This document shows positions 16,569 to 24,891 of a stretch of 64,000 bases of DNA, one piece after another. Position 1 is the first letter of the stretch. Each line of letters opens with the position of its first letter. The position numbers and the translations under genes are program-made. Origin of the DNA: JBFLYZ01 sp040756415 (GTDB taxonomy: Bacteria > Bacteroidota > Bacteroidia > JADZBD01); assembly GCA_040756415.1 (NCBI GenBank), contig JBFLYZ010000004.1, forward strand, positions 29,459 to 93,458. The letters run 5' to 3'. Below the pieces are notes generated by a model. The model did not search any database. It was not told the origin of the DNA and was given only the letters and a program-made list of their open reading frames with translations.

Positions 16569-17372
16569 ATGAAATCCGAATTTCGTTTCATCGCCACGAA
16601 GGAAACCATACTGTTCGATGAAATAGTTTTCGGGCCCATAAAAAGCAGGCGGCTGGGGCTATCGCTCGGCATCAATCTCCTTCCTGCGTCTTCGAAACGC
16701 TGTAATTTTAACTGCATTTACTGCGAATGCGGGGCAACGTCACTCAGGTCAGCGGAAAAACGGTTTCATCCTGCCCCGGTTGTGCTCGGGAAATTGGATG
16801 AAAGGCTTGCGCAGTTGAAACGGGACAACGTTCCGGTCGATACGATCACATTTGCGGGTAACGGGGAACCGACCATGCATCCGCAGTTTCTGCGCATAGT
16901 GGAGAATACGCTCTACCTGAGAGATATTTATTTTCCGGGCGCAAAAGTGGCGGTACTGACCAATGCGACCATGCTTAACCGGCAGGAAGTTGTGAAAGCC
17001 TTAAACAAAGCTGACCTGCGAATTCTCAAGCTCGATGCCGGTACTGAAGAGATGTTCCAGCGGATCAATAAACCCCTGGTCAGGCGAAGCCTCCGTTGGG
17101 TTGTGGACCATCTGCATTATTTCAGGAACGATCTTATCATCCAGTCGATGTTCGTGAAAGGTCATTGCGGGGGAGAGTGGATAGATAATACCACCGAAGC
17201 TGAGGTAGCAGCCTGGCTGCAACTGCTGAACGAGATCCGCCCGCGGCAGGTTATGATTTATTCATTGGACCGCGGCACCGCTGAAAGCGGACTGGAAGGG
17301 ATCCCGCGCCATGAACTGGAGAAAATAGCGGGCCGGGTAATAGCGCTGGGCATAAACGCTACCGTAAGCTGA
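16569..17372 (+). CDS. Radical SAM protein
   Basis: A 267-residue radical SAM enzyme. The cluster motif CNFNCIYCEC (CX3CX2C) lies at about residue 40, preceded by FGPIKSRRLGLSLGINLLP, a signature of the Fe-S oxidoreductase group COG0731-like proteins. TFAGNGEPTMHP is the glycine-rich SAM-binding strand, followed by VLTNATML and LKLDAG. The start is uncertain: ATG 16569 is used, and ATG 16542 would add nine residues but leave little room after the palindrome at 16519-16534. The substrate is unknown. It stands alone between nrdJ and proline dehydrogenase, which faces it convergently with one base between the stops. Confidence 0.85.
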   Translation: MKSEFRFIATKETILFDEIVFGPIKSRRLGLSLGINLLPASSKRCNFNCIYCECGATSLRSAEKRFHPAPVVLGKLDERLAQLKRDNVPVDTITFAGNGEPTMHPQFLRIVENTLYLRDIYFPGAKVAVLTNATMLNRQEVVKALNKADLRILKLDAGTEEMFQRINKPLVRRSLRWVVDHLHYFRNDLIIQSMFVKGHCGGEWIDNTTEAEVAAWLQLLNEIRPRQVMIYSLDRGTAESGLEGIPRHELEKIAGRVIALGINATVS

Positions 17373-17373
17373 T

Positions 17374-18582
17374 CTACTTTCCAGACAGGAGCATCCTGGC
17401 CGTTTTTCTCCTTTCTTTCTCCTCCAGGATCAGCTTCAGCTCGCGGCCCATCTGGCCGGCAATGGCGGTGTTCTCTTCCGCCCTTCTTACCAGGTAGGGA
17501 ACTGTAGACTCCACGGGACCATAGGGCAGGTATTTGGTTACATTGTAACCGCTGTCGGCCAGGTTGTAGGTAATGTGATCGCTCATCCCGTACAGTTGCG
17601 AGAAATACACATGCGCATGGTCATTGGGGATACCCAGCTCCTTCATTTTAGTGACGAGGTGAAGCGTGCTGTTCTCGTTATGAGTTCCCGCGCATAATGT
17701 AACTATATCAATGTTCTCGAGGCATATGTCCACGGCATGGTCAAAGTCTTTATCGGTGGCCTCCTTTGACGCGTGTATGGGCGACCGGTAGTTCATTTCC
17801 GCTGCCCTCTTGTTCTCTTTTTCCAGGTATGCTCCCCGCACCAGCTTGATGCCGATAAAGTAGTTTTCCGTTCTGGCGTCAGCGATCAGCTTTTTCAGGT
17901 AATCGATCCTGTCCCAGCGGTACATCTGTAAGGTTGTGAGCACAACCGCTCTTTCATGGTTATACTTCTTCATCCACTCCTCCGCCAATGCATCAATGGC
18001 GTATTGTATCCAGCTTTCTTCGGCATCTATGTATACAGGGATTTCCGCTTTACGGGCAGCCGCGAATATGGCCTCTGCGCGCTCCATGGCCCTGAGAAAT
18101 TCCGCCAGCTCCACGTCATTCAGCCGTATGTTGGCGCTGGCTTTTTCAAGCAAAGAAAAGCGGATCAGCCCGCTCAGTTTAATGCTCGTGTATGGGATGG
18201 CCGGATTACCCTTCGCCATGGCAATAATGCTCATCACCTCGTCACGGGTGCGCTCGAAGTCTTCTTCGCTTTTTTTTCCCTCTACGGAATAGTCGAGTAT
18301 GGAGCCCACACCGGCTCGTCCCAGGCGTTTTACCACAACCAGGCTTTCGGTAAGGGTTTCCCCCGCGCAGAATTGCCTGTAGATGGTCGCTTTGATGGCC
18401 GATATTACCGGCAGCCGGAGCTTAAGGGCTGCGATGGTGAGCCAGGAAAAGACCCGCACCAGGAAAGGATTTCTCAGAAGCCGGAAAAGCCATAGTGAAC
18501 GTTTCAGTTCCTGGTCATCCTTGTTCCTGAATGCTTTCTCCGTATTAATGAATGAAACAGGGGATACAGGAGTCCCTGGCAT
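17374..18582 (-). CDS. Proline dehydrogenase
   Basis: A 402-residue monofunctional proline dehydrogenase (FAD TIM barrel), which oxidises proline to pyrroline-5-carboxylate and passes electrons to the quinone pool. Conserved blocks are TSIKLSGLIRFSLLEKA, VYIDAEESWIQYAID, GIKLVRGAYLEKE, GTHNENSTLH, and the C-terminal YGPVESTVPYLVRRAEENTA that holds proline-carboxylate contacts. It lies 2 bp downstream of a c-type cytochrome gene, so the two are probably one transcript under the operator at 19077-19092. The second enzyme of proline breakdown, P5C dehydrogenase, is not in the window. Confidence 0.93.
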   Translation of the reverse strand: MPGTPVSPVSFINTEKAFRNKDDQELKRSLWLFRLLRNPFLVRVFSWLTIAALKLRLPVISAIKATIYRQFCAGETLTESLVVVKRLGRAGVGSILDYSVEGKKSEEDFERTRDEVMSIIAMAKGNPAIPYTSIKLSGLIRFSLLEKASANIRLNDVELAEFLRAMERAEAIFAAARKAEIPVYIDAEESWIQYAIDALAEEWMKKYNHERAVVLTTLQMYRWDRIDYLKKLIADARTENYFIGIKLVRGAYLEKENKRAAEMNYRSPIHASKEATDKDFDHAVDICLENIDIVTLCAGTHNENSTLHLVTKMKELGIPNDHAHVYFSQLYGMSDHITYNLADSGYNVTKYLPYGPVESTVPYLVRRAEENTAIAGQMGRELKLILEEKERRKTARMLLSGK

Positions 18583-18584
18583 TT

Positions 18585-19034
18585 TTACTGGGCTTTATTC
18601 CTGACGGCTTTCACCTCATCGACCGAAACAGGCCCCCCGGAGTTCCCCCAACTGCTGTAAACATAGGTGAGCACGGCCGCGATCTCCTCATCCGAGATGG
18701 CCTGGGGCGGCATTGTGCCATTGTATTTAACTCCATTTACGGTCATTTCGCCCGACTTCCCTTTGATCACCTGTTCTATGACCTGGTCCCTGTTGACCAA
18801 AAAGTCGGATTTGGCAAGTGGTGGAAAAGTATTGGCGATCCCTTCACCATTCGCCTGGTGGCAGGCCAGGCAGGTCTTTTTGTATATTTCCTCTCCGTTC
18901 ACGGAAGACGCAGACGATACGCTTCCCGTATTATCGCTTGTATCCTTCTTATCTTCTGTCTTGCCTCCGGAGCAGGCTGCCAGAGCGACAAAACCCGCCA
19001 GAGCCGTCACTAAATAGATCTTTCTCATTTTCAT
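18585..19034 (-). CDS. c-type cytochrome lipoprotein
   Basis: A 149-residue monoheme cytochrome c. The signal peptide ends in a lipobox (FVALAAC), so it should be membrane anchored. The heme site is TCLACHQANG (CX2CH), with an axial methionine candidate in YNGTMPPQ. The ATG at 19034 is used, and 19028 is equally possible. The longer frame to 19091 begins inside the operator, upstream of the inferred transcription start, and is rejected. It is first in an operon with proline dehydrogenase. It could feed electrons to the cytochrome c oxidases encoded nearby. Confidence 0.87.
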   Translation of the reverse strand: MKMRKIYLVTALAGFVALAACSGGKTEDKKDTSDNTGSVSSASSVNGEEIYKKTCLACHQANGEGIANTFPPLAKSDFLVNRDQVIEQVIKGKSGEMTVNGVKYNGTMPPQAISDEEIAAVLTYVYSSWGNSGGPVSVDEVKAVRNKAQ

Positions 19035-19047
19035 GATGTTTTTGATA

Positions 19048-19092
19048 CAATAATATTCAGTTCGCTTTTGACAAAATATGACCTCTCTCATA
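19048..19092 (-). promoter_or_regulatory. Cytochrome c / proline dehydrogenase promoter with Crp/Fnr-type operator
   Basis: A perfect TATGA-CCTCTC-TCATA palindrome lies at 19077-19092 (centre 19084.5). TATTATTG on the minus strand at 19055-19048 lies 29.5 bp away and keeps TA and three of the four TTTG bases. The inferred start near 19043 gives a 9-nt leader before the ATG at 19034. Confidence 0.65.
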
Positions 19093-19096
19093 TTTG

Positions 19097-19825
19097 CTAA
19101 TTCGTCTTACTGGCCGCCAGGTCATGCAGGGCCTTTTCGTTGAGGATAACGATCTTTTTCTTTTCTGATACCACAATCCCCTCCTTTTCGAATGCGGATA
19201 TGGTCCGTATAACGTTCGCAACGTTCATATTGGACAGTCCGGCCAGGTCGGCCCGCTTTATCGTACAATTGAGGGTTTTCCCGTCACTTTGGGTGCCATA
19301 AAAGCTTCTCAGGTAAAGCAATGTTGCGGCAAGGCGTTCGCGCAGCAGCAGTTGGGTCAGATCGATGAACCGCCTGTCGGCATCATCCAGTTCGGAAGCG
19401 AACATGCGGATAATTTTAAGCGATAGCTTCGGGTTGGCCTGAACGACCGAAAGGAAATCGTTGCGGTCAATGAAGCATACCGAGGAATTCTCCAGGGCAA
19501 CGGCCGAATGGCTGTAGCTCCAGTCGCCAATAACGGAGCGCACATCAATAAAGTCGACCGGGCGCTTCAGTCCCACGATCTGTTCGGAACCGTTTTTGCC
19601 CCTGCGCGTCAGCTTCACCTTTCCGGTATTCAGGCAAAGCAGCCCCATGGGTTTGGTCCCTTCCTTATATATTACCTCGTCTTTCCTGTAGCCGACTACG
19701 TTACGATGACTGTCAAGAAGGGCCAATTCATCCGGGCTCAGGCCGTCAAACAAGGAATGCACCTTTTTGACGCAATTCACGCAGGTGTGGCGGCCGTTTG
19801 GCAAGGTGCAGGATCGTGTTTCCAT
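19097..19825 (-). CDS. Crp/Fnr-family regulator 1
   Basis: A 242-residue regulator with an N-terminal cyclic-nucleotide-binding-like beta barrel, a dimer helix (LIQ-like region ending in RRFIDLTQLLLRERLA) and a C-terminal winged helix. Three cysteines (Cys6, Cys15, Cys18) precede the barrel and might hold an oxygen- or NO-sensing cluster, but spacing differs from classical FNR. The recognition helix reads LSNMNVANVIRTISAF, lacking the Arg-Glu pair that reads TGA in Crp. It may therefore not bind the TGA-N6-TCA sites of this window, or may bind variants such as TGCGA-N6-TCGCA directly upstream of it. It is divergent from the A-type oxidase operon. Confidence 0.87.
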   Translation of the reverse strand: METRSCTLPNGRHTCVNCVKKVHSLFDGLSPDELALLDSHRNVVGYRKDEVIYKEGTKPMGLLCLNTGKVKLTRRGKNGSEQIVGLKRPVDFIDVRSVIGDWSYSHSAVALENSSVCFIDRNDFLSVVQANPKLSLKIIRMFASELDDADRRFIDLTQLLLRERLAATLLYLRSFYGTQSDGKTLNCTIKRADLAGLSNMNVANVIRTISAFEKEGIVVSEKKKIVILNEKALHDLAASKTN

Positions 19826-19880
19826 GAAGCATGTTTTTACCGGTCAAATTTCGTGCGCGCCAGCTCCCGGAAAAATGATG

Positions 19881-19896
19881 TGCGACATATATCGCA
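19881..19896. promoter_or_regulatory. Perfect palindrome TGCGA-N6-TCGCA
   Basis: TGCGA-CATATA-TCGCA has the same 5-6-5 layout as the Crp/Fnr operators but a different half-site. It directly abuts the TATGA-type operator at 19897-19912, so centres are 16 bp apart. It lies between regulator 1 and the oxidase operon and may be the site of regulator 1 itself. This is inference. Confidence 0.45.
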
Positions 19897-19941
19897 TATG
19901 ATGCAAGTCATTGTTTGCCCTTCCCGGACTTGATTTCTTTG
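19897..19941 (+). promoter_or_regulatory. A-type oxidase operon promoter with Crp/Fnr-type operator
   Basis: TATGA-TGCAAG-TCATT occupies 19897-19912 (centre 19904.5). The minus-7 box TTTCTTTG lies at 19934-19941, 29.5 bp from the centre. The inferred start near 19946 gives a 59-nt leader to coxB at 20005. The leader contains an AT-rich run around 19962-19980. Confidence 0.62.
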
Positions 19942-20004
19942 TATCCGGATATGTTATGCAACATATATATAATATAGTTTGTTGTGCAATAAAGAGAGAA
20001 ACCC

Positions 20005-20703
20005 ATGCTAGCATTCAGTATCTTCCCCAAGAACATCAGCACATACGGACAGGAGATCGATAACCTTTTCTGGCTGATACTTTTCTTTGTCACCGTGGCA
20101 TTTGTGATCAGCCTTTACGTGCTGCTCCGCCCTCTTTTTACCAACCATTACAAAAAAGTGCCGAAGGCCCGGTACATTACCGGGGAGAAGAAAAAGCATT
20201 TCCGGTGGATAACAGCCGCCCTGGTACTGCTGGCGCTAAGCGATTTCGCCATCCTGTTCGCTGAGCATCCTGTTTGGGCCAAGACCCAGGAGAACATCCC
20301 GGATCCGGATATGCATGTGGCTATAATAGGAAGACAATGGAACTGGATCTTTATTTACCCGGGAAAGGACGGAAAGCTCTATACCGCGGACGACCTGTAC
20401 ATAGACGAGCAGAACAGCGGGCTGCACGTGCCCGTCAATAAAACTGTGGTCTTTGACCTGAAGGCCAGGGACGTGGTTCACAGTTTTTTTGTAGCCGAGC
20501 TCAGGCTGAAACAGGATGCCATACCGGGCAGAACGATCAAACGCTGGTTCAAGGCGACCGAGACCGGCAAATACGATATGGCATGCGCGGAGATCTGCGG
20601 GGTGCTTCACTCCCAGATGAGAAATTTCCTGGTGGTGGAATCACAGGAGCAATTTGACGCGTACATGAATACCTTATACGAGAAATATAAAACGAACCAG
20701 TAA
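20005..20703 (+). CDS. ctaC: Cytochrome c oxidase subunit II (A-type oxidase)
   Basis: A 232-residue subunit II with two N-terminal membrane helices (FWLILFFVTVAFVISLYVLL and WITAALVLLALSDFAILF) and a periplasmic cupredoxin domain. All CuA ligands are visible: His in DVVHSFFV and CAEICGVLHSQM (CX3CX3HX2M). It has no fused cytochrome c domain, unlike the paralogue at 30824-31744. It accepts electrons from cytochrome c and passes them to subunit I. It is the first gene of an operon running to about 25088. Confidence 0.95.
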   Translation: MLAFSIFPKNISTYGQEIDNLFWLILFFVTVAFVISLYVLLRPLFTNHYKKVPKARYITGEKKKHFRWITAALVLLALSDFAILFAEHPVWAKTQENIPDPDMHVAIIGRQWNWIFIYPGKDGKLYTADDLYIDEQNSGLHVPVNKTVVFDLKARDVVHSFFVAELRLKQDAIPGRTIKRWFKATETGKYDMACAEICGVLHSQMRNFLVVESQEQFDAYMNTLYEKYKTNQ

Positions 20704-20712
20704 AAACAAGAT

Positions 20713-22491
20713 ATGGGACAGGCAATCCATTTGAATGGCAACGGGCACCACGAGCAGAGCTTCTGGACAAAATATCTTTTTTCGACCGACCATAAGACGA
20801 TCGGTATGCAATACATCATTACCGGGCTGTTTATGGCTGCAATAGGCGGGTTTCTCGCCTACGTATTCCGCATGAACCTGGCATTCCCGGGCGAGGCCAT
20901 TCCTTTGTTCGGTGAGCTGGGACCGCAGCAATACAACATGCTTGTAACCAATCACGGTATGATCATGGTTTTGTGGGTGGCCATGCCCATATTGGTATCC
21001 GGCCTCGGGAACCTGCTTATTCCAACCATGATAGGAACCGATGACATGGCTTTCCCCACCGTGAACATGCTGTCGTATTGGATCTTTCTCCTGAGCTCCG
21101 TAGTGCTGCTGGCCTCTTTTTTCGTGCCGGGCGGAGGGTTTGCGGGCGGCTGGACGCTCTATCCCCCCTTGTCGGCCGGAGCGTACGCTGACACCAGCCC
21201 GGATTTCTTTACGGCACTTTTTTCCGGCACCAGCCTGTTCATTCTCGCGGTGGCGCTCGAGATCGTTTCCATGCTCATGGGAGGAATAAATTTTCTCGTC
21301 ACCACCATTAACAAGCGGGCTCCCGGCATGAGCGCGTTTAAAATGCCTGTCATGGTTTGGTTCCTGTGCATAGCCAGCCTTGACTTCATGTTCTCCGTGG
21401 CGCCCCTGGTGGCTGGCGCTGTCATGCTTCTCTTCGACAATATCCTGGGTACGGGGTTTTATGATCCGGTGAGGGGAGGCGACCCGGTGCTTTTTCAGCA
21501 TCTTTTCTGGTTTTTCGGGCACCCCGAGGTATACGTGATCCTCCTGCCTGCTCTTGGGGTCATCGGTGAGATCATTACCGTTTTTTCCAGGAAGCCGCTC
21601 TTCGCTTACAGGACCATTGTGAAATTAAGCCTCATTGCGGCAGTTCTGGCAATCGTAGTATGGGCCCACCACCAGTTCATTGCCGGCATAGATCCGCGTA
21701 TGGCTACTTTCTTCAGCGTGGGTACGATCATCATATCCATTCCCTTTGCAGGGGTTTTCTTGTCGTACATGGCCACGTTATGGGGGGGCTCCATACGCTT
21801 TTCTGCTGCAATGATCTGGGCGCTGGGCTTTATCGGGTTGTTCCTGATCGGTGGCCTTACGGGCCTTTTCCTGGGCTCCAATACGTTCGACATCTATGCG
21901 CACGATACCTATTTTGTTGTGGCGCATTTCCACTACACCCTGTTTCCCATTGTGTTTTTCGCATTTTTCGCGGCTTTCTATTACTGGTTCCCGAAGTTTG
22001 TCGGGAAACAGCTCAACGAAAAACTGGGAAAGATACACTTCTGGCTCACCTTCGTTTTCTTCAACGGAACTTTTTTCCTCTTGTTCTTCAACGGGCTGAT
22101 GGGGCAACACCGGAGGGTGCATGACTACAGCTTGTTCTCGAACGTCATCCAGGAGCCGTATATTACGTTTGAAAAGATATCTACCGTTTGCGCTATTCTG
22201 CTCATCGTATCCCAATTCATCTTTCTCTATAACCTGGTCATCAGCCTGCGGAAAAAAGAGCGGGCCCCGTCCAATCCCTGGAACGCGGCCACCCTGGAAT
22301 GGCAGACGTCCTCTCCGCCACCTCACGGCAATTTTCCTGTACCGGTAAAGGTCTATCATGGTCCCTACGAGTACAGCAACCCGTCCTTCAGCCTGGATTA
22401 CGTGCCCCAGAACTACGATGAGCGCATTATGGATACAGAATCAAAACAAGACCAATATGAGCCAACAGCAGACATTATCAGTACCACCTAA
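20713..22491 (+). CDS. ctaD: Cytochrome c oxidase subunit I (A-type)
   Basis: A 592-residue, 12-helix subunit I. Ligands are present: His in TNHGMIMVLW (low-spin heme), FFGHPEVYVILLP (CuB His, the K-channel Tyr and the A1-type Glu), WAHHQF (CuB His pair), and the paired His in HDTYFVVAHFHYTL. It reduces oxygen to water and pumps protons. The last 35 bp overlap the start of the subunit III gene in another frame. Confidence 0.96.
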   Translation: MGQAIHLNGNGHHEQSFWTKYLFSTDHKTIGMQYIITGLFMAAIGGFLAYVFRMNLAFPGEAIPLFGELGPQQYNMLVTNHGMIMVLWVAMPILVSGLGNLLIPTMIGTDDMAFPTVNMLSYWIFLLSSVVLLASFFVPGGGFAGGWTLYPPLSAGAYADTSPDFFTALFSGTSLFILAVALEIVSMLMGGINFLVTTINKRAPGMSAFKMPVMVWFLCIASLDFMFSVAPLVAGAVMLLFDNILGTGFYDPVRGGDPVLFQHLFWFFGHPEVYVILLPALGVIGEIITVFSRKPLFAYRTIVKLSLIAAVLAIVVWAHHQFIAGIDPRMATFFSVGTIIISIPFAGVFLSYMATLWGGSIRFSAAMIWALGFIGLFLIGGLTGLFLGSNTFDIYAHDTYFVVAHFHYTLFPIVFFAFFAAFYYWFPKFVGKQLNEKLGKIHFWLTFVFFNGTFFLLFFNGLMGQHRRVHDYSLFSNVIQEPYITFEKISTVCAILLIVSQFIFLYNLVISLRKKERAPSNPWNAATLEWQTSSPPPHGNFPVPVKVYHGPYEYSNPSFSLDYVPQNYDERIMDTESKQDQYEPTADIISTT

Positions 22492-23065
22492 GGCTATACC
22501 GCAGGGAAGACTCGGGATCTGGATACTTATTGCGGGAGAGCTGGTCATTTTCGGTGGGTTGATCGCGGCCTACCTGATGAACCGGCTCCGCTACCCGGAC
22601 CAATGGTCGGAGCAGGCCGCCCATACTTCAACTTTTTTCGGGGCCTTCAATACGGTGGTCCTGTTGTTCAGCAGTTACAGCATTGTAAGGGCCCACGCGG
22701 CCGCTACCCGTGCTCAGGTGAACAAGGTGCTGGTATGGATGAGCATAACCATTGGTTGCGGCCTGTTGTTCCTGGTCAACAAAACGATCGAGTATTCGGG
22801 CGAGATCAGCCATGGTTTTACCATGACCAGCCCCCGGCTCCAGGAGGCCGGTAATCAGATCGGCTCGCTGTTCTGGTCTTTCTATTATACCATGACCGGG
22901 CTGCACGGAACCCACGTTTTGGCGGGCATGGTGGCCATGCTCATTGTAATGGCCGGGGTAAGAAAAGGAAAGAACCTGCATCGCGTAGAACTGGTAGGTA
23001 TGTACTGGCACATGGTGGATCTCATCTGGATATTCCTGTTCCCTTTACTCTACATAGCAAAATAA
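22457..23065 (+). CDS. ctaE: Cytochrome c oxidase subunit III, copy 1
   Basis: A 202-residue subunit III-like protein with about five helices. Family blocks are WILIAGELVIFGGLIAAYL, FYYTMTGLHGTHVLAGM and YWHMVDLIWIFLFPLLY. The start ATG at 22457 lies inside the end of ctaD (35-bp overlap), chosen because it precedes a normal N-terminus and no later ATG comes before the first helix. A second subunit III gene follows at 23432, so the complex may carry two paralogues. Confidence 0.9.
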   Translation: MSQQQTLSVPPKAIPQGRLGIWILIAGELVIFGGLIAAYLMNRLRYPDQWSEQAAHTSTFFGAFNTVVLLFSSYSIVRAHAAATRAQVNKVLVWMSITIGCGLLFLVNKTIEYSGEISHGFTMTSPRLQEAGNQIGSLFWSFYYTMTGLHGTHVLAGMVAMLIVMAGVRKGKNLHRVELVGMYWHMVDLIWIFLFPLLYIAK

Positions 23066-23086
23066 CCAAACATAAAGAAAACCCAT

Positions 23087-23422
23087 ATGAAGCCCGAAGA
23101 TGATGAAGGGGTAGTTTACCCGGACCCGCAAAAGGATTACCATGGCCATCCTGATTATCGCAAGACGTTGATCTACCTGTTGGTGTTGTTTGGGATCAGC
23201 CTGCTGGTGGGATACGTATTCTCGCCATTCATCGCCATATCCATCATTTTTGCCACCGCGATCTGGAAGACATCGCTGGTAGTAAAGAACTTCATGCACC
23301 TGAAGTATGAGCCGTTTCTGATCTGGCTGACCATACTGGTGGTGCTGTTCACCATATTTGCTTTTTTCTGGGGCGTGGTTCCTGATATTACCATGGTTCC
23401 CCTTGAGGTTGTTCCTAAATGA
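23087..23422 (+). CDS. Cytochrome c oxidase subunit IV (prokaryotic type)
   Basis: A 111-residue protein with a charged N-terminus and three hydrophobic helices (LIYLLVLFGISLLVGYVF, IAISIIFATAIWKTSLVV, FLIWLTILVVLFTIFAFF). VVKNFMHLKYEP between helices two and three matches the CyoD/COX4_pro family, a small stabilising subunit. It lies between the two subunit III genes in the same operon. Confidence 0.85.
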   Translation: MKPEDDEGVVYPDPQKDYHGHPDYRKTLIYLLVLFGISLLVGYVFSPFIAISIIFATAIWKTSLVVKNFMHLKYEPFLIWLTILVVLFTIFAFFWGVVPDITMVPLEVVPK

Positions 23423-23431
23423 TATGTAAAA

Positions 23432-24001
23432 ATGGAAACTGCGGTACAATACAATAAAAAGATCATATCCAATGGTATGCTGGGCATGGTGCTCTTCCTT
23501 TCGGTAGAGGTCATGCTGTTTGCCGGGTTCATCAGCGCGTACCTGGTCAATCGTTCGGCAGCCATGAGCTGGCCCCCTCCCGGCCAGCCGCGCCTGCCGG
23601 TGGAGGTAACTTTCGTCAATACGCTTGTGCTGCTCGCCAGCGCAGTCGTATTATTCCTGTTCGGCAGGAAGTACAGGTTGTCGCAAAGCAGAGCATTGCT
23701 TTTTGCGGCCATGTTTCTGGGGACGGCTTTCCTGGCCATACAGGGAAGCGAATGGGCCAGGCTGATCAGTTATGGGCTTACCACTTCTTCCAGCCTGTAT
23801 GGGGCTTTCTTTTACACCATCATCGGTGCCCACGCCTTGCATGCGGCAGCGGGGCTGATCCTGCTGGCGTACCTGTATAGAAAGCTGGGGAAGGCCCTGC
23901 CGGAAGAGGTCAAAGCCGACAGGATCCGGGTATGCGCACTGTACTGGTATTTCGTGGCGGGTGTCTGGCCTCCGCTCTATGCTCTGGTCTATCTGATGTA
24001 A
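23432..24001 (+). CDS. Cytochrome c oxidase subunit III, copy 2
   Basis: A 189-residue five-helix protein of the subunit III family, with FLSVEVMLFAGFISAYLV, FFYTIIGAHALHAAAGL and ALYWYFVAGVWPPLYALVYL. It keeps the His-rich loop (GAHALH) and the acidic residue in SVEVMLFAG. It is divergent from copy 1 at 22457-23065, so this is an old duplication rather than a recent one. Its stop is 2 bp before the heme O synthase start. Confidence 0.88.
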   Translation: METAVQYNKKIISNGMLGMVLFLSVEVMLFAGFISAYLVNRSAAMSWPPPGQPRLPVEVTFVNTLVLLASAVVLFLFGRKYRLSQSRALLFAAMFLGTAFLAIQGSEWARLISYGLTTSSSLYGAFFYTIIGAHALHAAAGLILLAYLYRKLGKALPEEVKADRIRVCALYWYFVAGVWPPLYALVYLM

Positions 24002-24003
24002 GC

Positions 24004-24891
24004 ATGAACCCGAGCAGCACGGCCCCCGTCTTGAAAAAACAATCGCGCTTAAGGGATTATGTCCAGTTGGTCAAGCCCCGCTTGTCGCTGCTGGTCGTTT
24101 TCTCGTCAGCCATGGCCTACCTTTGGGCTACTGACCGGAATGTTGACAGCACAACCGTATGGTTGCTGTCAACGGGCGGCTTCCTCGTCACTGCGAGCGC
24201 AAATATCCTTAATCAGGTTATCGAGAAAGATTCGGATAAGCTGATGAAGCGGACTTCGGAAAGGCCGCTTGCATCCGGCAGGATGAAGGTGACCGAGGCC
24301 CTGATGCTTTCCCTGTGCCTGGGAGCGGGCGGGGTTATCCTGCTGGCCGGCATCAACCTCTTTGCGGCTGCCATAGGTGTACTGGCCCTCTTGATTTATG
24401 CAGGCATGTACACCCCGCTAAAAAAGATCACCGCATGGACCGTAGTACCGGGAGCGGTTGCCGGCTCACTTCCTGTTGTTATCGGGTGGGTTGCGGCAAG
24501 GAACGAGATCGGGGAGGAGGCGCTTCTGCTTTTTTCTATCCAGTTCATCTGGCAATTTCCCCATACCTGGTCGATCGCCTGGCTGCTGAACGATGAATAC
24601 AATAAGGCGGGCCTGAAAATGCTCCCCGGCAGCGATCGCACGAACACATCCGCTCTTTTGATCATGCTTTCAACATTCCTGATGATACCTTCCGCGTTTT
24701 TGCTTTATATGTACGAATCGGCCGGGGTTCACGTAACCTGGATCATTGCGATAGCGGGCATAATCCTCCTGCTATTCGCGTTGCAACTGTACTGTAAACG
24801 GAACACCAGATCGGCCGTGGCCTTCATGCTGTGTTGTTTTATTTACCTGCCGCTCGTGCTGATCGCCCTGGTAGCGGAAAAATACTTATGA
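24004..24891 (+). CDS. ctaB: Protoheme IX farnesyltransferase (heme O synthase)
   Basis: A 295-residue polyprenyl transferase of the UbiA superfamily with about nine helices, which adds a farnesyl group to heme B to make heme O for oxidases. The signature NQVIEKDSDKLMKRTSERPL holds the prenyl-diphosphate-binding aspartates. YTPLKKIT and WQFPHTWSIAWL are further family blocks. The ATG at 24004 follows the upstream stop by 2 bp. The longer frame would begin inside the neighbour. Its stop overlaps the next ATG as ATGA. Confidence 0.94.
   Translation: MNPSSTAPVLKKQSRLRDYVQLVKPRLSLLVVFSSAMAYLWATDRNVDSTTVWLLSTGGFLVTASANILNQVIEKDSDKLMKRTSERPLASGRMKVTEALMLSLCLGAGGVILLAGINLFAAAIGVLALLIYAGMYTPLKKITAWTVVPGAVAGSLPVVIGWVAARNEIGEEALLLFSIQFIWQFPHTWSIAWLLNDEYNKAGLKMLPGSDRTNTSALLIMLSTFLMIPSAFLLYMYESAGVHVTWIIAIAGIILLLFALQLYCKRNTRSAVAFMLCCFIYLPLVLIALVAEKYL

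Noticed and set aside
20674..21522. Leftward 282-codon open frame across subunit I
   Set aside because: It is antisense to the oxidase subunit I gene, with His/Gln-rich low-information sequence.
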